DNA of 64,000 bases from Sandaracinaceae bacterium. Lineage in GTDB: Bacteria > Myxococcota_A > Polyangia > Polyangiales > Houyiibacteriaceae. The translations under genes were made by a program, and so were the position numbers. Position 1 is the stretch's first letter. The number at the start of each line of letters is the position of its first letter. The notes beneath the pieces were generated by a model that saw only the letters and a list, made by a program, of their open reading frames with translations, was not told the DNA's origin and did not search any database. The stretch covers positions 124,001 through 188,000 of the forward strand of contig JACKEJ010000009.1 of the NCBI GenBank assembly GCA_020633055.1. Reading direction: 5' to 3'. Positions 36,643 to 45,449 of the stretch are shown here, one piece after another.

Positions 36643-38490
36643 TTACTGCTCGAAGCGACGCACGATGCGCAGTGACTCGCCCGGCCGCACGAAGATCTCC
36701 TCTTCAATGGAGCGCCCGTCGTCTGCCACGAGTCGCAGCAAATGCCGGCCCGGAGATACCTGGAGGTCTGGGATGGGTGTCCTCCTTCCGGTGGGCCGTC
36801 CGTCGAGGTGGACGTGGGCCCACGGGACGGTGGTCAGCACCAGGAGGCCCGGACGGTTGGGGTCGGGCGGGGCCGCCGCCTGGTTGGGTACCGTGCTCAG
36901 CTCGACCAGGGCAGTGACCGTTGGGCGAACGGTGACCTCCGTCGACACGGGCGGGTTTCCCGCGGAGCGCAGCTCCACGTGCCGCGTTCCGATGCCGACG
37001 TGCTCCAGCCGCAAAGGTGTCTGACCCCGCATGACGCCGTCGACCCAAGCCTCCGCAGGGAGTCCCCCGCGCTCTCTGATCTCGATCTGGCCCTCCCCAC
37101 CCTGCTGTGTCGCCATCCAACCCACAAGCCCGATCGCGACAAGGGCCAGGGCGCCTGCTGCGTACCAGAGAGTGGAAACGCCCCCCGCCGCTGCGGGCGG
37201 AGGCGCTCGGTGGCGCTCATCCATCGCTGGCTTGGCCTTGTCCTTCTGCCTCTCCTTCGTCGCGCGTCGGGCCCGGTCTCGCGCCCGTGCTCGCCGTACC
37301 TCCTCGGGCTCGGGGGTGAGCGCGTCCGGCGCGAGCTTGACGGAGCTGGAGAGCGTCGCCGTGATCTCGAACGACCTGGGCGCGCTGGATGTGAGCGCGT
37401 CGGACGAGAAGTAGATCTGTGTCGGCGCGTCGTCCCATGAGCTCGCGCTCTCTGCCTCGAACGTCGTCTCGGTGATGACCGTGGGCTCGTTCGCGAACGG
37501 GTCGTCGTCCATGCTCGCCGGTGGCCGAATGGACTCGATGTCCTCGGGGCGACGTAGTGCCGCATAGAGGTTGAGTCGCCTCTTGCTGCGCTCGAGCGTC
37601 TCGTCGAATTCGGTGCGCATCCATTCGGCGGCGCGCGAGGTGGTGAAGGGTTGCCCACCGACACTCAAACAGCGCAGAAACCCGGCCTGTAGCTCCGCTG
37701 TGGACTCCGGGCGATTGCGCCGATCTCGCGACATGCAGTTGGTCAGCAGCGTCGCGAGCTCGCGGTACGCTTCGCTTGGTCGCTTCGGTGCCTGAGTGGG
37801 CGCCTCGTCGTCGGGGCGCCTGCCGGTGAGCAGCTGATGCACACACGCCGCGACCGAGAAGACCTCTGCGCGTGGGTCGAGTGGCGCTCCCGCCAGCTGC
37901 TCAGGGCTTCGGTACGCAAAGCGCCCGTCCAGCAACGCGTTGGCGTCGTCGTTGTCGTCGCCCGGCAGTCCGAAGTCCACGAGCTTGACCGTCCCCTCGT
38001 AGCTGACCAGCACGTTCCCGGGTTCGAGATTGCCGTGGTACACCGGCGTGGCCACCCCATCCGTCCGGCGACTGTGCGCATGGTGCAGCGCGTCGCAGAT
38101 GCGGGCACCAATGAAGGCGGCCATCCCCACGGGCGCCTCGCCTCGGACGACGCGCCGCTCGATGATGGCGGTGAGGCTCTGACCCCACACGTGCTCCATG
38201 ACGGTGTAGTGGGTCGCGCCCACCTTCCCCAGCTCGTAGATGGGCGCGATGTGGGCGTGGCTCAAGGTCCCGAGCAGCTTCGCCTCGTCGATGAAGCGCT
38301 GGGTCGCGGCCTCATCGTGCACCAGGTGGCTCTTCATGCGCTTGAGCGCCACGAAGCGCTGGAACCCCTCCACCCCGAACGTCTTGGCTAGGAACACCTC
38401 CGCGTCGACCCCGCTGTGGAGGCGCTCGAGGAGCAGGTACTTTCCGAAAGGGATCGCACGTGGAGCGCGCGAAGTGCCGGGAGACGTCAC
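36643..38490 (-). CDS. Ser/Thr kinase-like protein with lost HRD aspartate, TM segment and PEGA-like repeats
   Basis: Start taken at GTG 38490 (a TTG further upstream gives an implausible N-terminus). In the 615-residue protein residues ~15-290 have a protein kinase fold: VALK lysine K50, helix C E69, DFG at 172-174 and RSPEQL. The catalytic loop is HGNLEPGN (152-159), so the HRD Asp is Asn and the Lys is Glu. The P-loop is also degenerate. A long acidic/charged linker follows, then one membrane span (LWYAAGALALVAIGLVGWMA, ~437-456) and a C-terminal PEGA-type beta domain pair (GLPAEAWVDGVMRGQTPLRL and VPWAHVHLDGRPTGRRTPI). It is probably a pseudokinase membrane sensor or scaffold. It stands alone, convergent with the rRNA operon. 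Confidence 0.8.
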   Translation of the reverse strand: MTSPGTSRAPRAIPFGKYLLLERLHSGVDAEVFLAKTFGVEGFQRFVALKRMKSHLVHDEAATQRFIDEAKLLGTLSHAHIAPIYELGKVGATHYTVMEHVWGQSLTAIIERRVVRGEAPVGMAAFIGARICDALHHAHSRRTDGVATPVYHGNLEPGNVLVSYEGTVKLVDFGLPGDDNDDANALLDGRFAYRSPEQLAGAPLDPRAEVFSVAACVHQLLTGRRPDDEAPTQAPKRPSEAYRELATLLTNCMSRDRRNRPESTAELQAGFLRCLSVGGQPFTTSRAAEWMRTEFDETLERSKRRLNLYAALRRPEDIESIRPPASMDDDPFANEPTVITETTFEAESASSWDDAPTQIYFSSDALTSSAPRSFEITATLSSSVKLAPDALTPEPEEVRRARARDRARRATKERQKDKAKPAMDERHRAPPPAAAGGVSTLWYAAGALALVAIGLVGWMATQQGGEGQIEIRERGGLPAEAWVDGVMRGQTPLRLEHVGIGTRHVELRSAGNPPVSTEVTVRPTVTALVELSTVPNQAAAPPDPNRPGLLVLTTVPWAHVHLDGRPTGRRTPIPDLQVSPGRHLLRLVADDGRSIEEEIFVRPGESLRIVRRFEQ

Positions 38491-38540
38491 GCGCCGATGG
38501 TCGCGGACGTCCGTCGCTGGCGCAAGGGTAACGCTCCACA

Positions 38541-38574
38541 AACGAAAACGGGACCGGCGTGACCGCCGATCCCG
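38541..38574 (-). terminator. Terminator of the tandem lipoprotein genes
   Basis: On the minus strand CGGGATCGGCG and CGCCGGTCCCG pair (one G-T) around a short loop, followed by TTTTCGTTT. It lies 21 bases after the stop of the 38596-39489 gene. Confidence 0.75.
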
Positions 38575-38595
38575 TCGTCGTTGGGGTCATCTCGT

Positions 38596-39489
38596 TCAGG
38601 GAACGACGGCCGCGCTGGCGACCAGGCCCACCGAGAGCGCCGAGCAGGTGCCGTTGAGCTGCACGTCGTACAGGTTCGACAGGATGCCGCTGATGTCCGA
38701 GAACTCGACGTCGCCACCGAGCAGGGGGAGGAGGTTCATGATGGTCGTCTCGAACGCGGTCTTCTCGAGCGCGCCGCCGAGCACGATGTTGGTCACGGCC
38801 GTCTCCGACAGGGTGCCGGTGATGAGGACGTTGCTGACGTTCAGGTTGATGTCCACAGCGCCGTTGTCCGTGGTGTAGGGGATGGCGAGCGCGAGGCTCG
38901 GGACCGCACCCTGCATGTTGCCGCTGCCGTCCAGGCTGCCCACGAAGGGACCGGCCAGGCTCTCGGCGTCCGCGCCGGTTCCGTCGAGGACCTCGACGAC
39001 GACGCAGTTGGTGCCGGTCTGGACGCTGACGATCAGGTCGAGGCGCGAGCAGTCCGTGGCGTCCGGTGCGCAGGAGAGCGCGGTGTCGATCTCGGCCTGC
39101 AGGTTGATGGGATCATCCGGCGCGAGCCCGGGGAGCGCGGCTACCAGGTCGATGAGGGAGTTGTCGACTCCACCCGGATAGTCGGGCACGCGGCAGGCGC
39201 TGTCCGCCTGGTCCACGTTCTGACCGACGGTCAGGCCGTTCTCGGCGTCCTCCGGGGTCGGAATGGTGAGCTGGTTGATGCGGTACAGCACGGCCGTGCC
39301 CGCGTCACCGCACATGCCGAAGTCCGGCTGCGTGATGTTCGTGGTGCTGGTGGTGGTGCCAGTGGTGCTGGTCGTGCTGGTGGTGCCAGTGGTGCTGGTC
39401 GTGCTGGTGGTGCTACCGCTGTCGTCGCCGCAACCGGCGAAGAGGGAAGCGCTCAGAGTAAGGCCAAAAGCTAGTTTCTTCAGATCCAT
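38596..39489 (-). CDS. Thr-rich-linker lipoprotein, paralogue of the next upstream gene
   Basis: A 297-residue protein from ATG 39489 with AAAGGAG upstream at good spacing. The signal LAFGLTLSASLFAGC carries a canonical lipobox. A Thr/Ser/Gly linker (~28-54) is encoded by a 27-bp tandem repeat. The folded part (~60-297) begins CGDAGTAVLYRINQLTIPTPEDAENG and contains DYPGGVDNSLIDLVAALPGLAPDDPINLQAEI and the end ILSNLYDVQLNGTCSALSVGL. The upstream neighbour shares this domain throughout, so the pair arose by tandem duplication. I do not recognise a characterised family. Conserved Cys pairs suggest disulfides. It may be a surface-exposed binding protein; function unknown. Confidence 0.75.
   Translation of the reverse strand: MDLKKLAFGLTLSASLFAGCGDDSGSTTSTTSTTGTTSTTSTTGTTTSTTNITQPDFGMCGDAGTAVLYRINQLTIPTPEDAENGLTVGQNVDQADSACRVPDYPGGVDNSLIDLVAALPGLAPDDPINLQAEIDTALSCAPDATDCSRLDLIVSVQTGTNCVVVEVLDGTGADAESLAGPFVGSLDGSGNMQGAVPSLALAIPYTTDNGAVDINLNVSNVLITGTLSETAVTNIVLGGALEKTAFETTIMNLLPLLGGDVEFSDISGILSNLYDVQLNGTCSALSVGLVASAAVVP
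39359..39412. repeat. 27-bp perfect tandem repeat (two copies) in the lipoprotein linker
   Basis: Bases 39359-39385 and 39386-39412 are identical and in frame, encoding TTSTTSTTG-type units. The flanking bases continue the same trinucleotide pattern. Expected to vary in copy number. Confidence 0.9.
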
Positions 39490-39695
39490 CCCGATTTCTC
39501 CTTTAAGCCCGCCCCTGGGGGCGACGGGTCTTGCCACCGGTCGCCTGTGCGAGCGGCGTAACTTGGTAACACGTTCAATTCGACGAGTGCAAGGGTCTGC
39601 CGACCCCGAGTCGCACGTAGAATGCCTGACGATGTGACTATCGTCCACAACTTCGTGAACGTTCGCGGCGCCGGGTGACGACGGCTCGTGCGGCA

Positions 39696-40553
39696 TCACG
39701 GCTCCCCCACCGCGGTCGCCGAGCCAGTGAGCCCGACCGAGAGCGCCGCGCAGGTCCCACCCAGCTGGACGTCGTACAGATTCGAGAGGATGCCGCGGAT
39801 GTCTTCGAACGAGATCTCACCTCCGAGGAGGGGCAACAGATCGCGGATGGTGTCCTCGAACGCCACCTGGGCCAGGCTCCCGCCAATCACAATGTTCGTC
39901 AGCGCGCCCTCGCTGATCTCGGCGCTCAGGACAACGTTGGTCACGCTCAAGTCGATGTCCACGGCCATGGTCTCGGCTTGGTACGGGATGGACAACGCGA
40001 GCTGGGGCACGCGACCACGGAGTGTTCCGTTGGTCGCGTGGGCGACGAATGGAGCGGCCAAGGCCTCGCCGGCTCCATTCCGGACCTGCACGTTGGCGCA
40101 CGCCGAACCTGGTGTGACGCCCACGACCAGGTCGAGGCGCGTGCACTCCGCGGGCGAGGCGTCGCTCGGACACCCGAGCGCGTTGTCGATCTCCGCCTGC
40201 AGGTCGATGGGATCATCGGGCGCCAGGGCTGGGAGCGCGGCGTTCAGGTCGATCAGCGAGTTGTCGACGCCGCCTGGGTAGTCCGGCACGCCGCACACGC
40301 TGTCCGCGTCGTCGACGTTTTGCCCGACCGTGGCGCCCCCGTCGGCCTCGTCTGGCGTCGGAATGTGGAGCGTGGTGATGCGGTAGCGCACCTCCGCACC
40401 GGTCGCTTCGCACTCGAGGGGAGGAAGGTCTTGGTCGACGTGGTGCGTCCCCATGTCGACGATGGGGGGCTCCGTGGTGTCGTCGCAGCCAGCCCACAAG
40501 GCTGGTAGCAGCAGTGTCGCGCCGAGGGCGCGGCGTGTGAACGAATGGGTCAT
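39696..40553 (-). CDS. Lipoprotein, tandem paralogue without the Thr-rich linker
   Basis: A 285-residue protein from ATG 40553, with GGAGAG upstream. The signal ends LLLPALWAGC. The mature domain aligns from CEATGAEVRYRITTLHIPTPDEADGG to ILSNLYDVQLGGTCAALSVGL with the downstream neighbour, sharing DYPGGVDNSLIDLNAALPALAPDD. The acidic linker here (EPPIVDMGTHHVDQDLPP) differs from the Thr-rich one next door. The 206 bases between the two genes hold a short inverted repeat (GACGAT/ATCGTC, 39628-39645). The 221 bases upstream hold nothing recognised. Family unknown. Confidence 0.75.
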   Translation of the reverse strand: MTHSFTRRALGATLLLPALWAGCDDTTEPPIVDMGTHHVDQDLPPLECEATGAEVRYRITTLHIPTPDEADGGATVGQNVDDADSVCGVPDYPGGVDNSLIDLNAALPALAPDDPIDLQAEIDNALGCPSDASPAECTRLDLVVGVTPGSACANVQVRNGAGEALAAPFVAHATNGTLRGRVPQLALSIPYQAETMAVDIDLSVTNVVLSAEISEGALTNIVIGGSLAQVAFEDTIRDLLPLLGGEISFEDIRGILSNLYDVQLGGTCAALSVGLTGSATAVGEP

Positions 40554-40774
40554 GGGTCTCTCTCCGTGGTTCAAGCTGTAAGAAACGGAAGAGGGGACCC
40601 ACCCCACGGACCGACACCCCGAGGGACACGTGCGCGCTCGAGTGCCGATCGAGCTCCGCGCAGCATGTACAGTGGGGCGCCGGAACGCGGCGCGCTCCCC
40701 TCAGGTGCCTACAGCTTGCCGGACCCGACCTGCAGCGTCGAGGCCTCGAGAGAGAATTTCGCGCGAACCCGCGC

Positions 40775-42802
40775 TCAACGCCGCGGGCTGTGCTCGACCT
40801 CGGCGGTGACCGTGTTGCCGCTGGCGTCGGTGGCACGGACCGCCACGACGTGCGGACCCGGCGCGAGATCCGGGAGGTCGACCTCGAAGCGCTCCACCGC
40901 CGTGTCCAGCAGGTGGTCCACAGGGAAGATGTCGCGGAACGGCCCGCCGTCCACCGCCAGCTCGAGCCGCGCGACGGGACCCAGGGTGTCCACCGCCCGT
41001 CCGCTGACGCGCGCGCCCTGCAGCTGGAGCTGCTCGATCACGGGGGCGTGGTTGTCCACGCGGATGGGCTCCGACACGGCACGCGACGTCAGACGCAGCT
41101 CACGCGGGTTGGCGGGCTCGTCCGAGGCCTCCACCTCGACGACGTAGTACCCGTCGGGGAGGGACGCGGTGTCCCACGTGTAGTTCGCGTCGGTGTGCAC
41201 GACGTCCTCCCGGAACATGTCGCGCCACACGCTCTGCCCCTCGGCGCGGAAGCGCAGGCGGTAGCGCAGGCTGTCGTTGTCCGGGTTGTCGACCTGCCAC
41301 TCGAGCTCGTAGCGCGTCGACGCGCCACGCGACGCGGGCCGTGCCTTGAGCCCGACCTCGAGCACGACCGGGCGCTGGTTCTGCTGGAGGTAGTGCAGCG
41401 TGATGGCGTTGACCGCGCTCGCGGGGGTGGTGAGCTCGGCCCGCACCTGGATGTAGCGGGCGCCCGGGCTGCGCACGGGACCAGGCGCCGTCATGGGCGC
41501 CGACCAGGCGCTCCAGGTCTCGTCCGCCGTGCCGCTGTTGCCCGTCCGCGTCATGAAGCGCACCGCCCCCTGGCCGCGCCAGTCGAGCTGTCCGAACCGC
41601 GCGTTGAAGGACGCGTCCAGGACGCGGCTCGTCCATACGGGTGTCGCGGCGGGGCGGTCGGTGACGCGATACACGGCCCCGCTGTCGCCCGTCGCCAGCA
41701 CGGGCTCGCCGCCCAGCATGTCGATGGTGAGCACCTGCCGCTCCTCGACGTCGATCAGGACCGAGCTGGTGCGGTCCGCGGCGACGCGCAACACACGACC
41801 GTCCTTGCCCACGCCGGCGTACACGGTGCCGTCGGTGTCGAGCTGGACGCACGTGAAGTGCCCATCGTCCTGTGCGTACACCCGCTCCGTGCGCCCCTCG
41901 GGGCTCACCACGAAGAGCCGCCCCTTGCCCGTGTTCGGCCGGTTGGGCACGCCATCCGTCGCGGCGCCCACACGCGGCGGCGAAGGGAACTCGTTGGCGA
42001 CGACCGCCAAGGTACCGCTCCGAACGGCGAGCGCGGTGATCTCGTTGCCCGGGAAGTCGTGCACCACCTCGGCGCGCCCCGGCCCGAGCAGCTTCAGCAC
42101 CAACGCCTCGTCGCTCGTGCCCGCGTAGACGGTGCCATCCGCGTCACGCGCCAGGCTCATCACGTGGCTGGCGTTGCTCTGGTAGTAGACCTCGGCGTGG
42201 CCCCGGCGGTCGATGCTGTACACGCGCCCATGCGGGCCGGTGGCCGCCAGCAGCGTGTTGCCGTTCACCACGAGGGCCCACACGTGCTCCGTCTCTTCGA
42301 GGCGCACCAGCTCGCGCATGGCCCCGTCGGGAGCGACCGCGAAGACGCGCCCTTCGGGCAGCGTACCCGCGTACAGCGTGCCGTCCGTGTCGAGCGCGAG
42401 CGACGCGACGAGCAGCTGCCCCGTGCGGGCGACCTCCTCTACGCGGTCGCCGCGCAGCCTCAGGATCTTCCCGTCGTTGCCCGTGCCCAGGTAGACGCTG
42501 CCGTCCGCCGCCCGCGCCATGCTGTACACGAGCGGGGCTTCATCGATGGCGATGCGCCGCACCTCGCGTCCTACCGCCAGGGTGCCCTGCGACAGGACCG
42601 TGGTGCCCTCCAGCTCTCCAGCGGCGAAGCTTGCGGCAGAGTCCACCTCGAAGCTGCGCGTGCCTACGGCGCCGGCATGCGACGCGAGCATGCTGGTGAC
42701 ACCGAGGGCACAGGCGAGCGCCCCGACGGGACGTGTGGCGCGCCCACACGACGCGCGACGGAGGACGGATGACGAGGCGATGCGTGGACGAGACGTGGTC
42801 AT
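40775..42802 (-). CDS. Secreted beta-propeller-like protein with C-terminal Ig-like domains
   Basis: A 675-residue protein from ATG 42802, whose start overlaps the stop of the upstream gene (ATGA). After a signal peptide (LACALGVTSMLASHAGAVG) residues ~75-385 show 6-7 blade repeats with the pattern DGxVYxGTxxxGxVxRL (for example DGSVYLGTGNDGKILRL, DGTLYAGTLPEGRVFAV, DGTVYAGVGKDGRVLRV). The C-terminal ~280 residues look like beta-sandwich domains (VNAITLHYLQQNQRPVVLEV, then APGPHVVAVRATDASGNTV). It is probably a periplasmic or secreted sensor or scaffold that works with the S55-type protease-like partner encoded just upstream. Confidence 0.7.
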   Translation of the reverse strand: MTTSRPRIASSSVLRRASCGRATRPVGALACALGVTSMLASHAGAVGTRSFEVDSAASFAAGELEGTTVLSQGTLAVGREVRRIAIDEAPLVYSMARAADGSVYLGTGNDGKILRLRGDRVEEVARTGQLLVASLALDTDGTLYAGTLPEGRVFAVAPDGAMRELVRLEETEHVWALVVNGNTLLAATGPHGRVYSIDRRGHAEVYYQSNASHVMSLARDADGTVYAGTSDEALVLKLLGPGRAEVVHDFPGNEITALAVRSGTLAVVANEFPSPPRVGAATDGVPNRPNTGKGRLFVVSPEGRTERVYAQDDGHFTCVQLDTDGTVYAGVGKDGRVLRVAADRTSSVLIDVEERQVLTIDMLGGEPVLATGDSGAVYRVTDRPAATPVWTSRVLDASFNARFGQLDWRGQGAVRFMTRTGNSGTADETWSAWSAPMTAPGPVRSPGARYIQVRAELTTPASAVNAITLHYLQQNQRPVVLEVGLKARPASRGASTRYELEWQVDNPDNDSLRYRLRFRAEGQSVWRDMFREDVVHTDANYTWDTASLPDGYYVVEVEASDEPANPRELRLTSRAVSEPIRVDNHAPVIEQLQLQGARVSGRAVDTLGPVARLELAVDGGPFRDIFPVDHLLDTAVERFEVDLPDLAPGPHVVAVRATDASGNTVTAEVEHSPRR

Positions 42803-44739
42803 GGGTTGGCTCTCGCAGGGCGAACGCGAAGGGTGAGTCGGGCGCTGCCGAACACGACGTCTCCCATGGGGAGCTCCTGTCGCTCGCGCGTCTCGAAGGG
42901 GGCCGACACGAGCGTGCCGTTGGTGGGGTGCAGCGCGTCGAGCGCGGATCCGGGGAGGCCGCTCACGGCGTGGCCGTCGAAGCGTAGGCCGCGCGTCGGC
43001 AGGGCGATGGCGGCCACCAGCGACGTCGCGGCGTAGCGGTCGCCGAGGTCGCGCAGGTACTCGTCGAGGTCGCGCGGCCGGCCGTGCTCGCGCGTCTGCG
43101 AAGGCCCCGGCGCGATGGTCAGCTGCAGCGACTCGCCCGCGGCGTGGCGGGGCACGCGCACCTGGACCACCCGCGTCGTGTCCGGTTGACCCCAGCGGCG
43201 CAGCCGCAGGTAGACTGGCACCGTGGACCCTGCCTCGACCTCTTCCTCGAGTGTCGTGGCGGAGACCAACTGCAGCACGTCGCGGCGATAGTCCACCTCG
43301 AGGTCGACCTCGACCCCGAGCACTCGGGCCGGCCCGAACGGGTTGTCGAACGCCGCGAGCATCGCCGCGAACACACGCAGCTGGGCCAGCGTGCCTGCCT
43401 CGGCCGGGCCGTCGTCCATGTAGCCGCGCTCCTCGAACTCGAGCGCGTCACGCCCCTCGAGGCGCAGGCGCGTCCGGGCGCGGTACACGACGTCGGTCGA
43501 GTCCGCGGCCGCCGCCTTGAGCGCGTTGAGGACGCTGGCATACGCGAGCATCGGCGAGAACGAGCGGTGATGCGCCAGCTCCATGTTCCACTCGGTGCGC
43601 GGCGCACCCTCCACGCCGTGCAGGCGCACCCGCAGCGGGATCGTGGCTGCCTGGAAGCGCGTGTCGATGACGATGGCGCTCTGCCGGTCGTGCACCAGGG
43701 TCCCGAGCGGCGTGATGGCCTCGGCGATCTTGAATGAGCGGGCCTCGCTCACCAGGACGTGGAGCACGCGCGCGGTCGTCGTGGGCAGCCCCGTCTCACC
43801 CCCGTTCAGCATCGGGTGACCGAACGCGACGACTCGCTGCCCACCCACATGGGTGACCGTGCCAATACCGGTGGTGTTCATGTCGCCTCGCACGAGCTGT
43901 ACGCCGATCGAGCCGCCGTCGACGTACCGAGCGTTGGGCTGCGGCGCGGCGGCGCCAGACCCGCCAGCCTGCACCGGATCGAGGCCGAGCGCGCTCAGCT
44001 GCCGCGAGAGGAGCTGCGCCACGTCGTCCGTGAAGCCTCCCAGCATCATGGGGGTCTGCGCCGGCTGTAGCCCCACAGGGCCGTTGACGCGGGCCTGTGC
44101 CACACGCGCGATGTCGCCGCGGATGCCCGTCAGCGCGTCTGCGTCCGTTGGGGGTAGGGCTGCCGCGCGTCCGCCCCCGGCGCGCGGCCTCCGGCTGGTG
44201 GCGCGGCCGGCGCCCGGGGCCGTCGGGAACACCTCGGCGCCTGGGAAGCTGCTGGCACGCACGGGGCGGTTCAGCTCGGCCAACATGCTGGCGATCGGGG
44301 TTACGCCGATGACGGGGTCGGTGCCGTAGGGCCAGCCGTACGCGTACGCCCCTGCGAGGCGTCCGTCGAGATAGACTGGGCTACCGCTCATGCCGCCCAC
44401 CGCCCGAGCGCGGTTGAGGAGCGGGTGGGGCGTGCGCACCAAGATCAGATCCTGGTCCGGCCGGAAGTTGTGGAGCACGTCGATGACCTCGACGTCGAAG
44501 CGCTCGGGTTCGGTACCCGAGAGCACGCTCAGGCCGTAGCCACGCATCCCGGGATGGATCTCGTCGACGCCGATGGTGCGCGGTCCGGTCTGCGCGAGGC
44601 CCACGGTGGCTCCCACCGCGGCGAGCAGCCCGAGGACGCCGATCAGCACCTGCCCACGGGGACGGCGACGCGCGGGGCGGCGCACTGGCGGAGCGGAGGC
44701 GTCGCTGGGCGTGCGGAGAGGACATGGGCTGAGCGTCAT
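42799..44739 (-). CDS. SpoIVB/S55-like peptidase family membrane-anchored protein
   Basis: Start at ATG 44739 with GGAG upstream; 646 residues. A basic N-terminus and one membrane segment (~34-52, VLIGVLGLLAAVGATVGLAQ) precede the S55-like region. A Ser motif GGMSGSPVYLDGRLAGAYAY (S118) is followed much later by GTVTHVGGQRVVAFGHPM (H308). In SpoIVB the His comes before the Ser, so motif order here is reversed. The C-terminal half (~330-640) is beta-rich and includes a stretch of acidic strands. Proteins of this type are common in delta-proteobacteria but uncharacterised. Translational coupling to the beta-propeller gene suggests a two-protein periplasmic complex. Confidence 0.65.
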   Translation of the reverse strand: MTLSPCPLRTPSDASAPPVRRPARRRPRGQVLIGVLGLLAAVGATVGLAQTGPRTIGVDEIHPGMRGYGLSVLSGTEPERFDVEVIDVLHNFRPDQDLILVRTPHPLLNRARAVGGMSGSPVYLDGRLAGAYAYGWPYGTDPVIGVTPIASMLAELNRPVRASSFPGAEVFPTAPGAGRATSRRPRAGGGRAAALPPTDADALTGIRGDIARVAQARVNGPVGLQPAQTPMMLGGFTDDVAQLLSRQLSALGLDPVQAGGSGAAAPQPNARYVDGGSIGVQLVRGDMNTTGIGTVTHVGGQRVVAFGHPMLNGGETGLPTTTARVLHVLVSEARSFKIAEAITPLGTLVHDRQSAIVIDTRFQAATIPLRVRLHGVEGAPRTEWNMELAHHRSFSPMLAYASVLNALKAAAADSTDVVYRARTRLRLEGRDALEFEERGYMDDGPAEAGTLAQLRVFAAMLAAFDNPFGPARVLGVEVDLEVDYRRDVLQLVSATTLEEEVEAGSTVPVYLRLRRWGQPDTTRVVQVRVPRHAAGESLQLTIAPGPSQTREHGRPRDLDEYLRDLGDRYAATSLVAAIALPTRGLRFDGHAVSGLPGSALDALHPTNGTLVSAPFETRERQELPMGDVVFGSARLTLRVRPARANP

Positions 44740-44920
44740 GCGAGATGCTCCAAGGGACAGGCGGCCCCAGGAGCTGGACGCCGGTGGAGTGGCCGACTGG
44801 CCAGGGTCGAGACGGTGAGGGCGCGCATCGCTCGGATGTAACGCGCAGTCGGGGCGTGAACTTCCACCTGAGCTGATACGACCGCGTGGAATCGGTTCGG
44901 AGCGCACAGACCGAAGGCGC

Positions 44921-45376
44921 TCACTCGGCGGGGACGACCGACGCCCGAGGCTCGAGGTCGAGGCTGCGCAGCAGCTCCCGCACGGCCTCCAGCCGGAAGG
45001 GCTTGGTGAGGCACGCGACCGCACCGACGAGGGACGCCGCCGGGTGCTCCTTGGCTCCGGCTTCCACGACCAAGACGACCGGGACCTCGGGCATCAGCTC
45101 CGCGATCTCCTGCGCTAGCTCGATGCCGTCCATCCCAGGAAGGCGCTCGCTGACCAGCACCAAGTCCACCGTCCACTGCGAGAGGAGCGCGAGGGCGCCT
45201 TCGCCAGAGCCGCTGCCGACCACCCGATGCCCCTCGAGCGTCAGCATGCGGGCCGCGCGGGCCTGTTGATCGGGATCGCTCTCCACCACGAGGATGCCGC
45301 ACGCGCGCTTCGTGAGCGCCACCCGCCGCGCTGCCTCGGCCAAGGTGATGCGTTCCTGTGGGACCAGCTTGGGCAT
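44921..45376 (-). CDS. Stand-alone receiver-like protein lacking the phospho-acceptor Asp
   Basis: A 151-residue protein from ATG 45376. After ~25 extra residues a CheY fold is clear: GILVVESDPDQQARAARML, DLVLVSERLPGMDGIELA, and CLTKPFRLEAVRELL (K125). The position of the phosphorylated Asp, four residues before the Pro of LPGMDG, is Ser (S76), and one of the acidic-pair residues is S33 between E32 and D34. The fold should be retained, but phosphotransfer through Asp cannot occur. Such pseudo-receivers can signal by protein-protein contact. It lies alone, with 181 featureless bases upstream of the S55-like gene. Confidence 0.75.
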   Translation of the reverse strand: MPKLVPQERITLAEAARRVALTKRACGILVVESDPDQQARAARMLTLEGHRVVGSGSGEGALALLSQWTVDLVLVSERLPGMDGIELAQEIAELMPEVPVVLVVEAGAKEHPAASLVGAVACLTKPFRLEAVRELLRSLDLEPRASVVPAE

Positions 45377-45449
45377 GAGCGAGGTCCATCATAGGGCGGC
45401 ACCCCACGCGATGCAACGGCCGAACCCTTTCGCTGTAATATTGAAGAGT

